A stretch of 25,730 nucleotides of DNA from Bacteroidales bacterium (GTDB lineage: Bacteria > Bacteroidota > Bacteroidia > Bacteroidales > Marinilabiliaceae), in contig SFOL01000018.1 of assembly GCA_004552385.1 (NCBI GenBank), positions 1-25,730 on the forward strand. Direction: 5' to 3'. This document shows, piece after piece, positions 15,519 to 24,544 of the stretch. Below the pieces are notes generated by a model, which worked only from the letters and a program-made list of their open reading frames with translations, searched no databases and had not been told where the DNA came from. Both the position numbers and the translations under genes were made by a program. Position 1 is the first letter of the stretch, and the number at the start of each line of letters is the position of its first letter.

Positions 15519-16448
15519 TCACCCGCGTTTCATCACGCGCCATACCGTGACCGCGATAACCGTCATGGCGACGGCCAGCGCAATCAGTGTCCTGATGATA
15601 AGGCTGGTGGTCAGTCTGGTCATATTGCTCTCGGCCACGGCGCTCACCAAGGCCCAGCCGGGCGTGCCGCCTATGGGTTGGCAGGTCGCGAAATACCGAC
15701 GCCCGTCTTCCATCGTCACGTAGCCCGATGTCCGCTCGCGCCTCTTGATGCCCTCTGACAGCGCGTCCATACCCTCGCAGTCTTTTGCCGCGTCGCTCAG
15801 ACGGTACTCCAGCAGCATCTCCTTGTCGGCGCAGCCGATGACGTACGTGCGCTCGTCAACCACCCACAGCAGGCGGTCATTGCCTTTGTTGCCCTCCGAC
15901 ACCATGCCTGAGAGTATGTCAAGGCTTATGTTCGATGCCAAGCAGCCTTTTGCGCTCTCCCCCTCCGCGTGTATCGGCACGGCAAGGGTGTATTTCTTCT
16001 GGTTCGTCAGGCGGCTGTAGTCCGGGCTCGTCATTGAGAACCGCGAGCCCTCCTCCATTATGTCGCGGAAGTATTTACGGTCGCTCAGGTTGCGGTTCTC
16101 CACCTTGCCGCGCCCGGCAAAGTAGTAGTCACCGTTCGGCTCTATCACAATCAGGTTTGTCAGACGCTCAGCGGCGCTGCCCGCAACCTCGCTCAGGTAA
16201 CCGCTCATCGAGTCCCAATTCATGCTCTGCACGTCCGGGTGACGGGCCACCCACGTCAGCTCGTCGCGTATGCTCTTCAGGCTTGCCGAGATCTCCTTCG
16301 CCGACAGTTCGCACATCTCGCTCTGGTGCCCCTCGGTCTCAGCCTTCAGCTCGGTCTCAACCGCACGGTAGTTCGCAACGCCCGCGCACAAGATCGTAAC
16401 GGCGGTGGTCGGCAAGACTATGGTCAATATTTTTGCGCTCTTTTCCAT
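15519..16448 (-). CDS. Two-span Cache-domain sensor protein lacking an output domain
   Basis: I take the ATG at 16448 (309 aa), which starts directly before the first hydrophobic span (MEKSAKILTIVLPTTAVTIL); the upstream ATG at 16523 adds residues that overlap the promoter region. A membrane helix at about 7-25 and another at about 281-303 enclose some 255 residues resembling a double Cache (dCache_1) ligand-binding domain: helical entry, then LIVIEPNGDYYFAG, DRKYFRDIMEEG, KYTLAVPIH, and GWALVSAV close to the second helix. Such domains sense small molecules in the periplasm and normally feed HAMP, kinase, cyclase or methyl-accepting domains. Here the protein stops about six residues after the second helix (WRVMKRG), so no output module is attached. 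It might signal through a partner or be a truncated receptor. Confidence 0.8.
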   Translation of the reverse strand: MEKSAKILTIVLPTTAVTILCAGVANYRAVETELKAETEGHQSEMCELSAKEISASLKSIRDELTWVARHPDVQSMNWDSMSGYLSEVAGSAAERLTNLIVIEPNGDYYFAGRGKVENRNLSDRKYFRDIMEEGSRFSMTSPDYSRLTNQKKYTLAVPIHAEGESAKGCLASNISLDILSGMVSEGNKGNDRLLWVVDERTYVIGCADKEMLLEYRLSDAAKDCEGMDALSEGIKRRERTSGYVTMEDGRRYFATCQPIGGTPGWALVSAVAESNMTRLTTSLIIRTLIALAVAMTVIAVTVWRVMKRG

Positions 16449-16499
16449 ATTGTGGCCTTTCGTTTGCAGGTCGCGCGCGGTTCGCCGCCACCTGCTTAG

Positions 16500-16507
16500 C
16501 AAATATA
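16500..16507 (-). promoter_or_regulatory. -7 element (TATATTTG) upstream of the Cache gene
   Basis: The minus strand reads TATATTTG, a full match to the Bacteroidota -7 consensus, 52 nt before the ATG at 16448. No TTTG is found at the ideal distance upstream. The leader contains an inverted repeat framed by CAGGT and ACCTG. This would be the promoter for Cache-FKBP and possibly the polymer cluster. Confidence 0.45.
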
Positions 16508-16677
16508 GCTCCTTTCTTTGCAATTAACGCCTGTTGAGGACTTTTGCCACGTTTTTTTCTGTGCGCTGTTCGGCTCGGATGCCGATGGTTTCTATCCTGC
16601 TTTTCACACGATTACGCCAAGGCTGCTCTCATACCGCCCCGCGGGTGGTGCCGGACCTTTCCTGTGTCAAACGACAA

Positions 16678-16711
16678 CAGCCAAGTATCAGATCTCTCCA
16701 ATACTTGGCTG
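16678..16711 (-). terminator. Hairpin downstream of tRNA-Leu
   Basis: Arms 16678-16688 and 16701-16711 pair perfectly over 11 bp around a 12-nt loop, beginning 9 nt past the tRNA 3' end. The following minus-strand sequence (TTGTCGTTTG) is only moderately T-rich, so this is a probable but not ideal terminator. Confidence 0.55.
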
Positions 16712-16719
16712 CCATCTCG

Positions 16720-16801
16720 TACCCTGACCCGGGATCGAACCGGGACGGATCGCTCCATTGGTGTTTGAGACCAACGCGTCTACCAATTCCGCCATCAGGG
16801 C
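16720..16801 (-). tRNA. tRNA-Leu (anticodon CAA)
   Basis: The minus strand folds into a class II tRNA of 82 nt. The acceptor arm GCCCTGA pairs with TCAGGGT (first pair G-U), the D-loop contains GGTAGACGC, and the anticodon stem TTGGT/ACCAA holds the loop CTCAAAC, giving anticodon CAA (reads UUG). A short variable arm and the T arm with GGTTCGATCC follow. CCA is not encoded. A consensus-like promoter lies just upstream. Confidence 0.96.
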
Positions 16802-16812
16802 CTTTCGAGTTG

Positions 16813-16843
16813 CGAAATTAGTCAAATTTCCCGACTCTCCAAA
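16813..16843 (-). promoter_or_regulatory. Promoter of tRNA-Leu
   Basis: The minus strand has TTTG (16840-16843), a 19-nt spacer, and TAATTTCG (16813-16820), which matches TTTG-N19-TAnnTTTG at all but one position. It lies 12 nt before the mature tRNA 5' end. Confidence 0.7.
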
Positions 16844-16852
16844 TATTATTTA

Positions 16853-17950
16853 TCACTCCTCAGGGTCCTTCTCCGATTGGAGTTTTTCACGGGACTTACT
16901 GCCGTGGGCAAGGCGGTAGTCGCCGGGTGTCACGCCCTCATATGTGAAGAATGCCCTGCGGAATGTTATCAGACTGTTGAAGCCCGACATCGAGGCTATA
17001 ACGTCCAGCTTGTTCTCTGTCTCCCTGAGCAGCTTTTTCGCATGCTCCGTACGACGACGGTTCACGTAGTCGTAAAATGTCGTCTCCAGCTTGTTATTCA
17101 GGTACCGGCTCAAGTATGTGCGGTTCGTGCCGAGACGTTTGCTTAAGACGGATATGTTCAGATCCTTTTCCAGATACAACCGCTCTTTGTCGAAGAGCCG
17201 TTTGAAGTCGCTCTCGAAACTGTACACGCCGTCATTTTTCTCTCTCATATCAGTCGTTTCTTTATTATTTGTGGTCTCAGGCTCCACGTCCGCCACCTCC
17301 TGCCTGTATACGCAAAAGGCGAGGGCGAAAAACACCGCGCTTATGGCCACGTTGTACACTATGTCTACTATCGGCGAGTCTATCACGCTCGCCATCACCC
17401 ATGTCATCAGGATGCCCAGGCAGCAGCACACTATCCCCCGCAGCCACCGCAAGTCCACCCCTTCCGTGTCGCTCAGGCTCTCGCGCAGCATCCGGTCATA
17501 CCGCCTGACGGCCAAGACCGTGTATATCAAGGCTGCGACGCCGTACGCTGCGGCGAGAACCATCCCTGTCACGTACACGGCGTGGCTCCACGTCAGTACA
17601 TAAGCCGCAATCAATGCGAAGAATGGAGCCGCGTTCACGGCGAGCAATCTTATGCCGCTGTGGCCGGGGTGCGTCAGCTCATACATCAATAACGCGCCGA
17701 ATGGGAACACCGTCGTCTGGTATATGTTCACCGTCTCCGTCTCGTGAGGACCCAGCACGTCTATAACGAAATACTGTATGAAGAGCAAGACGTTCATTAT
17801 GCTCAGGTGGGCGAAAAACACCACGCCCGCCCTGTGGAGGACGGCCTTGTTTCGCCTCGCGGCAAGCAGGGTCATGCTGACAAGCGGTATGCAGAAGTTT
17901 ATGCCAGCGGCGAAGTCCTTTATCGACTCCACTGATGCGATGGTTGTCAT
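16853..17950 (-). CDS. Membrane-bound AraC-family transcriptional regulator
   Basis: 365 aa. The N-terminal ~220 residues contain six to seven hydrophobic spans (starting INFCIPLVSMTLLAA). A polar linker follows (about 222-245), then an AraC/XylS double helix-turn-helix domain (about 250-350): LEKDLNISVLSKRLGTNRTYLSRYLN for the first HTH and IASMSGFNSLITFRRAFFTYEGVTPGDYR for the second, including the typical G-F-x-S-x-x-x-F-x-R-x-F core and the closing P-x-x-Y-R. This architecture, a multi-span sensor fused to AraC, is frequent in Bacteroidales. Its target is unknown. It lies between tRNA-Leu and a long non-coding stretch, with no obvious operon partner. The start at 17950 is the first ATG before the membrane region. 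Confidence 0.9.
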   Translation of the reverse strand: MTTIASVESIKDFAAGINFCIPLVSMTLLAARRNKAVLHRAGVVFFAHLSIMNVLLFIQYFVIDVLGPHETETVNIYQTTVFPFGALLMYELTHPGHSGIRLLAVNAAPFFALIAAYVLTWSHAVYVTGMVLAAAYGVAALIYTVLAVRRYDRMLRESLSDTEGVDLRWLRGIVCCCLGILMTWVMASVIDSPIVDIVYNVAISAVFFALAFCVYRQEVADVEPETTNNKETTDMREKNDGVYSFESDFKRLFDKERLYLEKDLNISVLSKRLGTNRTYLSRYLNNKLETTFYDYVNRRRTEHAKKLLRETENKLDVIASMSGFNSLITFRRAFFTYEGVTPGDYRLAHGSKSREKLQSEKDPEE

Positions 17951-18589
17951 CTTTGGTCTCTAATCCGTTTCTGTCTCTCCGCTGGTCTTGTCACAGGGGC
18001 GGGTGCGCCTCGCCTACTCATTATGCCGGCTCGCTGTTTGCGCTGTCGCGGTGCAATACTTTGTCCGGTCGAGGTTGAGTCTTAGGTTGCCAACTGGCTT
18101 TGTCGCCATTATTCGCTACCTTATGTGAAGCTTAAGATGTCTATGCCTGCGGCCCTGAATGCGGACATTCTCCGTTTATTACGAAATTGAACGCATTTGG
18201 TTCCACCCCGGCCCGAGACGAGCCGTCCGACTTCTTGTCGTTCAATAATGTCGTCCGGTGACAGGTTCATCAGCAGGCCCCTGCCTTATGCTATTATGCT
18301 ATCGGTGCGATACTGTGAGGCTCCATGTGCGCTTTGTCTCAGTCCGTCTCGCCTTCTTTGCGCCCGCGGCCGCTTATCTGGCTCGAGGTTGTCATTGCGC
18401 GCTCTGCGAGTGCCAATGCGTACTTGTTCTTCAGGTTGTCATTGCCCATATCTCGTCGTTTTTGTCAGTAAGTCAATTTTTTTATTACAAAGAGAACCGA
18501 AATCCGCGTCTTTCCCCGCATCTTGCCGCTGTCTTGTTATTTCAAAGCGTACAAAATCGCACTTTTTTACGTTTTGATTTATGGCTATC
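17951..18589. other. Intergenic stretch without a convincing gene
   Basis: No reading frame here resembles a protein I know, and the open frames are rich in Ser, Arg, Cys and Pro as expected of non-coding GC-rich DNA. A 13-bp direct repeat (AGGTTGTCATTGC) occurs at 18386-18398 and 18433-18445. I see no RNA gene. Confidence 0.6.
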
Positions 18590-19320
18590 GCTTCTCTCGT
18601 TATGTGTTTATTAACATTTGAGTGGTCTTTCTCTCTCTTATGTTGCCGAGCGCAATCTCCATTTTCCTCTTTTCCACTCTTCGGCCTGCTAATTGCTTAT
18701 ACGCACCTTTTTCTCGTACGCTGTGCTCCCCACTCTTCCGTTGACCTCTTTTCTTTTCCCCATCCTTATCGATTTCGTGCCGCCCGCTCCGTCTCTTCTA
18801 CTCCATCTTTTTTCCCGATAGTTCTTCTTTCCCATTGCTTTCCGCCCCCCACCAAAAAATAATAAAGCTTATATGAACAGTTTTCCCCGTTAATCTTTTT
18901 CCCTTTCGTCTGTTTTCCTGTGTCTCCCTTTCCTGTCTCGTCTTCTTCTCTTGTTTCCTTTTTTAGCCCGTCCCTTTTCATCTTTGGTCTTACCCCCTCT
19001 TTGCTCAAGTCCTCATCTCGCCCGCTCTCATCTTTTTCCCCCTTTTCCCCCTCTCTTTCTCCGCGCCCTTACGTTTTTTATCTGTCGCCCGGCCATTCTT
19101 TGCTTTCCCGGCTTCTCGTCCCCGCTTTGTGCTTTTTGCTCGTTTGTGTTTATTGGTCTCTTGTCGAGTTTCCGGTCCGCCCGGTCCATATTTCCCTCTG
19201 TCTCCCGCCTGTTTCCTCCATTTGTTTTCATCCGTAACGCACGTTTCCCGTTCCTCTGTCTTGTCACCCTTCTTGCCCGGCAATCGCGTCTTGCCGCGCC
19301 GGTCGTCCTCCTCCCTTTTG
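18590..19320. other. Polypyrimidine (C/T-rich plus strand) non-coding tract
   Basis: About 730 bp in which the plus strand is overwhelmingly C and T. By hand count the 60 bases at 18901-18960 and those at 19021-19080 each contain 53 pyrimidines. Open frames on the minus strand give Lys/Arg/Glu/Gly-rich strings without domain features, as purine-rich DNA would by chance. The tract ends at the frd terminator. Confidence 0.8.
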
Positions 19321-19324
19321 GTAT

Positions 19325-19367
19325 AAAAAAGTCATCCCCCCTCGGATGTTTTCCGAGGGGGGATGAC
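19325..19367 (-). terminator. Rho-independent terminator of the frd operon
   Basis: Arms 19331-19346 and 19352-19367 pair perfectly over 16 bp with a 5-nt loop. On the minus strand six Ts follow (complement of 19325-19330). It starts 28 nt past the frdB stop codon. Confidence 0.95.
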
Positions 19368-19394
19368 CGCTTTCTATAATTAGCCTGTTGAAGC

Positions 19395-20150
19395 CTAATC
19401 TTTCAGCTTGGCCTTGAGGAACTCGCGGTTCAGGCGGGCGATGTTGGCTATCGAGACACCCTTCGGGCACTCAGCCTCGCATGCGCCGGTGTTGGTGCAG
19501 TTGCCGAAGCCGAGCTCGTCCATCTTGGCCACCATGGCCTTTGCGCGGCGGGCGGCCTCCACCTGACCCTGAGGAAGGAGGGCGAACTGGCTCACCTTTG
19601 CCGAGACGAAGAGCATCGCCGAGCCGTTCTTGCAGGCTGCTGCGCATGCGCCGCAACCGATGCACTGGGCAGCGTCCATCGCCTTGTCAGCGTTCTCTTT
19701 CGAGATGGGAAGGGCGTTGGCGTCCTGTGCCGCGCCGCAACGGATTGACGTGTAGCCGCCGGCCTGCATGATCTTGTCGTATGCGGAGCGGTCCACCATA
19801 AGGTCGCGGATCACGGGGAAGCCTGCTGAGCGCCACGGCTCTATCGTGATGGTGTCGCCGTCCTTGAACGTGCGCATGTGAAGCTGGCAGGTCGTCGTCT
19901 TGGCGTTCACGCCGTGAGGGTGGCCGTTGATGTAGAGCGAGCACATGCCGCAGATGCCCTCGCGGCAGTCATGGTCGAAAACAACGGGCTCCTCGTGCTT
20001 TGCCACGAGCTTCTCGTTGAGGGTGTCGAGCATCTCCAGGAATGACATGTTGACCGAGATGCCGGGCATGTCATAAGTCTCGAAGTGGCCCTTCTCCTTA
20101 GGTCCTCTCTGACGCCAGACCTTAAGCGTTATATTGATTGTCTTATCCAT
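19395..20150 (-). CDS. frdB: Fumarate reductase/succinate dehydrogenase iron-sulfur subunit
   Basis: 251 aa. All three iron-sulfur cluster motifs are present: the ferredoxin-type [2Fe-2S] ligands Cys62, Cys67, Cys70 (CREGICGMC) and Cys88; the [4Fe-4S] motif CIGCGACAAAC (163-173); and the [3Fe-4S] ligands in CTNTGACEAEC (218-228) with an outlying Cys. The subunit passes electrons between the flavoprotein and the cytochrome b subunit at the cytoplasmic face of the inner membrane. It is last in the operon, 23 nt after frdA, followed by a strong terminator. In Bacteroidales the complex mainly reduces fumarate to succinate during anaerobic fermentation, so frd naming is used; it is also annotated sdhB. 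Confidence 0.95.
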   Translation of the reverse strand: MDKTINITLKVWRQRGPKEKGHFETYDMPGISVNMSFLEMLDTLNEKLVAKHEEPVVFDHDCREGICGMCSLYINGHPHGVNAKTTTCQLHMRTFKDGDTITIEPWRSAGFPVIRDLMVDRSAYDKIMQAGGYTSIRCGAAQDANALPISKENADKAMDAAQCIGCGACAAACKNGSAMLFVSAKVSQFALLPQGQVEAARRAKAMVAKMDELGFGNCTNTGACEAECPKGVSIANIARLNREFLKAKLKD

Positions 20151-20173
20151 GAAAGTCGAATACTGTTACCGGG

Positions 20174-22120
<1,947 letters not shown>

Positions 22121-22219
22121 GCTATTCTTATGGAATATATTCGAATGGTTGTATTGTCTTTGAGCCCCGCAGGTCTTCGCATGCACGCGGCGCGCTAACG
22201 CGGGTCTCCTAACTGTTTA

Positions 22220-22948
22220 CTACATGCAGGGTGCTGCGCATCCGCCGCCAATGGGCATTGTGGCGTACCTGTCAATGAGCGGGAATACGCCAAGGGCGAA
22301 GCCGATTATTACGATGGCGAAGCCTACGCAGACTATCGTGGTGTACCACATAGCGACGCTCTTCCACCTTGAGAGCCAGATCTCGTTGTTCCAGCCGAGG
22401 GTCTGGAGCATGCTCCAGAAACCATGGGTCAAGTGGAACCAGATGGCGCCTATCCAGACGATGTAGGCGACGGCTACGGGCCACTGACCAAAGTAGTAAG
22501 CGATGAAGCTTACACCATTGGTGGGCTCATACAAGTAGTGGCAGCCCGTCAGCTCGGCAAGCATCATGTGGCTCCAGAACTGGTAGAGGTGCAGGCCGAT
22601 GCCAAGCAGGACGATGATGCCCAGCACAAGCATGTTCTGGCTTGACCACTCCACGCCTTTAGGCGCGTCAACCACGGCGTAGCGGTCGTTGCCTCTCGCG
22701 CGGCGGTTCTGAACGGTGAGGATGAACGCGTAAACAATGTGCACCAGGAAGCCTAACGCCAACACGGCGGTGCCGGCCAAGGCGTACCAGTTCGTGCCGA
22801 GGAACTCGCAGACGGCGTTATACGACGCGCCTGAGAATGCGGCCACAAGGTTCATGCTCATGTGGAAAAGAAGGAAGAGCACGAGCAGCATGCCCGATAC
22901 GCTCATTATCAACTTCTTCCCAATGGACGATTGGAAGATACAGCTCAT
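22220..22948 (-). CDS. frdC: Fumarate reductase/succinate dehydrogenase cytochrome b subunit
   Basis: 242 aa, with five hydrophobic spans (starting near residues 13, 53, 105, 154 and 203), the layout of the single large dihaem cytochrome b of the Wolinella/Bacteroides type. Candidate haem-ligand histidines sit within or next to the spans: HMSMN, HIVYAF, HLYQFW and HLTHGFW. It anchors the complex in the inner membrane and oxidises menaquinol for fumarate reduction. It is first in the operon, the order frdC-frdA-frdB being standard for the group. Its 5' leader is about 130 nt and carries a repeated anti-SD-like decamer. Confidence 0.93.
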   Translation of the reverse strand: MSCIFQSSIGKKLIMSVSGMLLVLFLLFHMSMNLVAAFSGASYNAVCEFLGTNWYALAGTAVLALGFLVHIVYAFILTVQNRRARGNDRYAVVDAPKGVEWSSQNMLVLGIIVLLGIGLHLYQFWSHMMLAELTGCHYLYEPTNGVSFIAYYFGQWPVAVAYIVWIGAIWFHLTHGFWSMLQTLGWNNEIWLSRWKSVAMWYTTIVCVGFAIVIIGFALGVFPLIDRYATMPIGGGCAAPCM

Positions 22949-23000
22949 AAATGATTGTTTGTAATTATGTGAATTTTATAGGTTTGCTGTGCGTTACCTT

Positions 23001-23073
23001 CGAAAGGAGGCCGTGCGGACGCACACGCCGCACCTTTCTCATTACAAAAATAAGCTATGCCGCCGAAAGGAGG
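23001..23073 (-). repeat. Duplicated anti-Shine-Dalgarno-like decamer in the frd leader
   Basis: CGAAAGGAGG occurs at 23001-23010 and 23064-23073 on the plus strand. On the transcribed (minus) strand of the frd leader both read CCTCCTTTCG, close to the 3' end of bacterial 16S rRNA. A GC-rich inverted repeat (23013-23018 with 23028-23033, 9-nt loop) lies between the copies. Its role is unknown. Confidence 0.6.
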
Positions 23074-23081
23074 ACTTTGAT

Positions 23082-23115
23082 TAAAGATATATTTCTCTAT
23101 TTAAAGTCGGTCAAA
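23082..23115 (-). promoter_or_regulatory. Candidate frd operon promoter
   Basis: The minus strand has TTTG (23112-23115), a 22-nt spacer and TATCTTTA (23082-23089), one base off the -7 consensus and with a slightly long spacer. It would give a leader of about 130 nt before frdC. No better candidate is seen in this interval. Confidence 0.45.
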
Positions 23116-23555
23116 TTAGAAGAGCACCATGCGCCGCCCTGGTCTCTCTCTCCGCCGCGTCTCCGCTCATGCCGTCGTTCACCTCTCCCAGCTGCTTTTC
23201 TCCGTCCTCCTGCGCGCTTTGGCGTTTTCATGCGTCCACAGGCTTCGCGCGTGAGCCTTCCCTTTCTCTCTTCGCGTTTCTCCGCTCCCGCCCTCAGTTC
23301 CTTTCTTTCCCAGACGACAGGATCCCGCCCCTCGTCCCATGGCCCTTCGTCGTGGTGCGAAACGCCTCCATGCCCATCTTTTAGCAACGCGCGTCTTTGC
23401 CATGGTTTCATCGCTTGTCTGTTGAACGTTTCTGCTCTTGTCAAAATTTCAATTCCTTCCCACTTTTGTAGAGTGTTGTGCCTCACCGGGTTAACAAGGG
23501 TTCCGGCTCTGTATTTTGTATGTGCGCCAAAAATATTTTGATTTTTATTTTGGAA
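23116..23555. other. Intergenic stretch, pyrimidine-biased, no gene seen
   Basis: It lies between the divergently arranged frd operon and DUF6266 gene. The part at about 23130-23400 again has C/T-rich plus-strand sequence like the tract at 18590-19320. Open frames on the minus strand are Arg/Glu/Gly-rich without recognisable features. No RNA gene is recognised. Confidence 0.55.
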
Positions 23556-23559
23556 ATTG

Positions 23560-23590
23560 TTTGGTGTTTCAAAAAACCGTCTTACCTTTG
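23560..23590 (+). promoter_or_regulatory. Consensus Bacteroidota promoter upstream of the DUF6266 gene
   Basis: TTTG (23560-23563), a spacer of exactly 19 nt, and TACCTTTG (23583-23590) match TTTG-N19-TAnnTTTG at every defined position. Transcription would start around 23597 and give a leader of about 210 nt before the ATG at 23808. Confidence 0.85.
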
Positions 23591-23596
23591 CATTGT

Positions 23597-23807
23597 CAAC
23601 GAGACGACAAGAAGACGGTCTCTATCGGCAATTCTCTTCTCTTCTGTCTGACGGATACAGCTGGCCTACAGGCGGATATGGTACCAAGAGCGGAGTTTGT
23701 CTTTATACCCACACTCGTTGTCCTTTTGACAAAACCAATTTATTCAAACACAATGTGGGGCGATGTGCTTTTAGCATTTCCCTCGTTTCTCAAACACATC
23801 AAATGAA
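23597..23807 (+). other. Long 5' leader of the DUF6266 gene
   Basis: About 210 nt between the predicted transcription start and the start codon. It contains a short hairpin (TTGTC, 5-nt loop, GACAA) around 23718-23732 and a small open frame beginning ATGTGGGGCGATG at about 23752 whose TGA stop sits one base before the DUF6266 ATG. I recognise no riboswitch class. Confidence 0.4.
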
Positions 23808-24413
23808 ATGGCAACTTATAAGCAAGGTGTTCTCGGTCCGTTCAGTGGTAAAGTCGGAACTGTTGTTGGAAGTTCTTGGCGCGGTATTGCATATATCCGC
23901 TCACTGGCTACGAAGGTTGGAAATCCGCGTACGGCGGGGCAGGTCGCGGCGCGATCTAAGCTTGCCCTCGTCGCGAGGACTCTCAAGAATTTCGCGTCTG
24001 TCATCAAGGCCGGATTTGTCAATACGGGATCTGTGAGCCCCTGGTCGGCGGCCATCAAGGCCAATCTCCTCCACGTTAAGGATTCCGGCTCCGGACTTGC
24101 GCTCGACATGAAGTCGCTCGTGCTATCCGACGGCTCTGACGAGTTTTCGCTCACGCCTGTCAAGACCGCGGCCAGCGTCGATTTCTCATGGAAGGCGCCG
24201 CGTGTGGCGGATCTGTTCTACGGCGGCAAGCTCTACGCCGCGGCTTTCAACGCCGCCAACGCCAAGGCGATGGTTTTCGTGGCCGATCTCTCCGCCTCTT
24301 CGGCGTCCATGAGCCTCTCTTCCATCCTCTCGGGAGAGGATGACGATGTCAACGTCTATTATTTCGTGGCTTCGCCTACGGCCAGCACCCCGACCACCTG
24401 CGTCGGAGATTAG
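23808..24413 (+). CDS. DUF6266 family protein
   Basis: 201 aa. The N terminus MATYKQGVLGPFSGKVGTVV and the following SWRGIAYIRS, then VGNPRTAGQVAARSKL, are the hallmark of DUF6266, a family abundant in Bacteroidota genomes and without assigned function. The C-terminal half (about 100-200) looks beta-rich and contains alternating polar/hydrophobic strands. No signal peptide or membrane span is present. The conserved basic, Gly-rich N terminus could bind nucleic acid or form part of a structural assembly, but this is speculation. It is transcribed away from the frd operon from a consensus promoter and followed by a terminator hairpin. DUF6266 genes often sit near mobile or phage-like genes, which fits the DUF5675 gene next door. 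Confidence 0.85.
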   Translation: MATYKQGVLGPFSGKVGTVVGSSWRGIAYIRSLATKVGNPRTAGQVAARSKLALVARTLKNFASVIKAGFVNTGSVSPWSAAIKANLLHVKDSGSGLALDMKSLVLSDGSDEFSLTPVKTAASVDFSWKAPRVADLFYGGKLYAAAFNAANAKAMVFVADLSASSASMSLSSILSGEDDDVNVYYFVASPTASTPTTCVGD

Positions 24414-24502
24414 AGGTCTCATGTCTGACTCCCGCGGGGTGGCGCGGCTGGCTTTCAAACGCGCTGCCCCGCTCTTTTCTGCACCAATTCAATTCACACC
24501 AT

Positions 24503-24531
24503 GGCCTTGGCCCCGCCCAAGGCCGCTTTTT
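24503..24531 (+). terminator. Rho-independent terminator/attenuator between the DUF6266 and DUF5675 genes
   Basis: GGCCTTGG (24503-24510) pairs with CCAAGGCC (24517-24524) around a 6-nt loop, followed by GC and five Ts (24527-24531). It ends only 13 nt before the ATG of the DUF5675 gene, so that gene would depend on read-through or on an unrecognised promoter. Confidence 0.8.
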
Positions 24532-24544
24532 ATCACTTCAAGAT

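Noticed and set aside
18386..18445. 13-bp direct repeat considered as a CRISPR or regulatory array
   Set aside because: Only two copies are present with no further periodic units, so a CRISPR array is not supported and chance or a small duplication is enough.
18197..18577. 126-codon plus-strand open frame between the AraC regulator and the pyrimidine tract
   Set aside because: Composition is Ser/Arg/Cys/Pro-rich, no promoter or family is recognised, and an overlapping frame of similar length exists.
19005..19283. Lys/Arg-rich open frame on the minus strand in the polypyrimidine tract (also 18766-19008)
   Set aside because: The protein is a near-random string of Lys, Arg, Glu and Gly as any purine-rich strand would encode; no start context, domain or homology is recognisable.
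23097..23486. 129-codon minus-strand open frame upstream of frdC
   Set aside because: It is Arg/Glu/Gly-rich without structure, lies in the pyrimidine-biased intergenic region and overlaps the candidate frd promoter.
23557..24036. 159-codon plus-strand open frame overlapping the DUF6266 start
   Set aside because: It shares more than half its length with the DUF6266 gene in another frame and begins before the predicted transcription start; the DUF6266 frame has clear family motifs.
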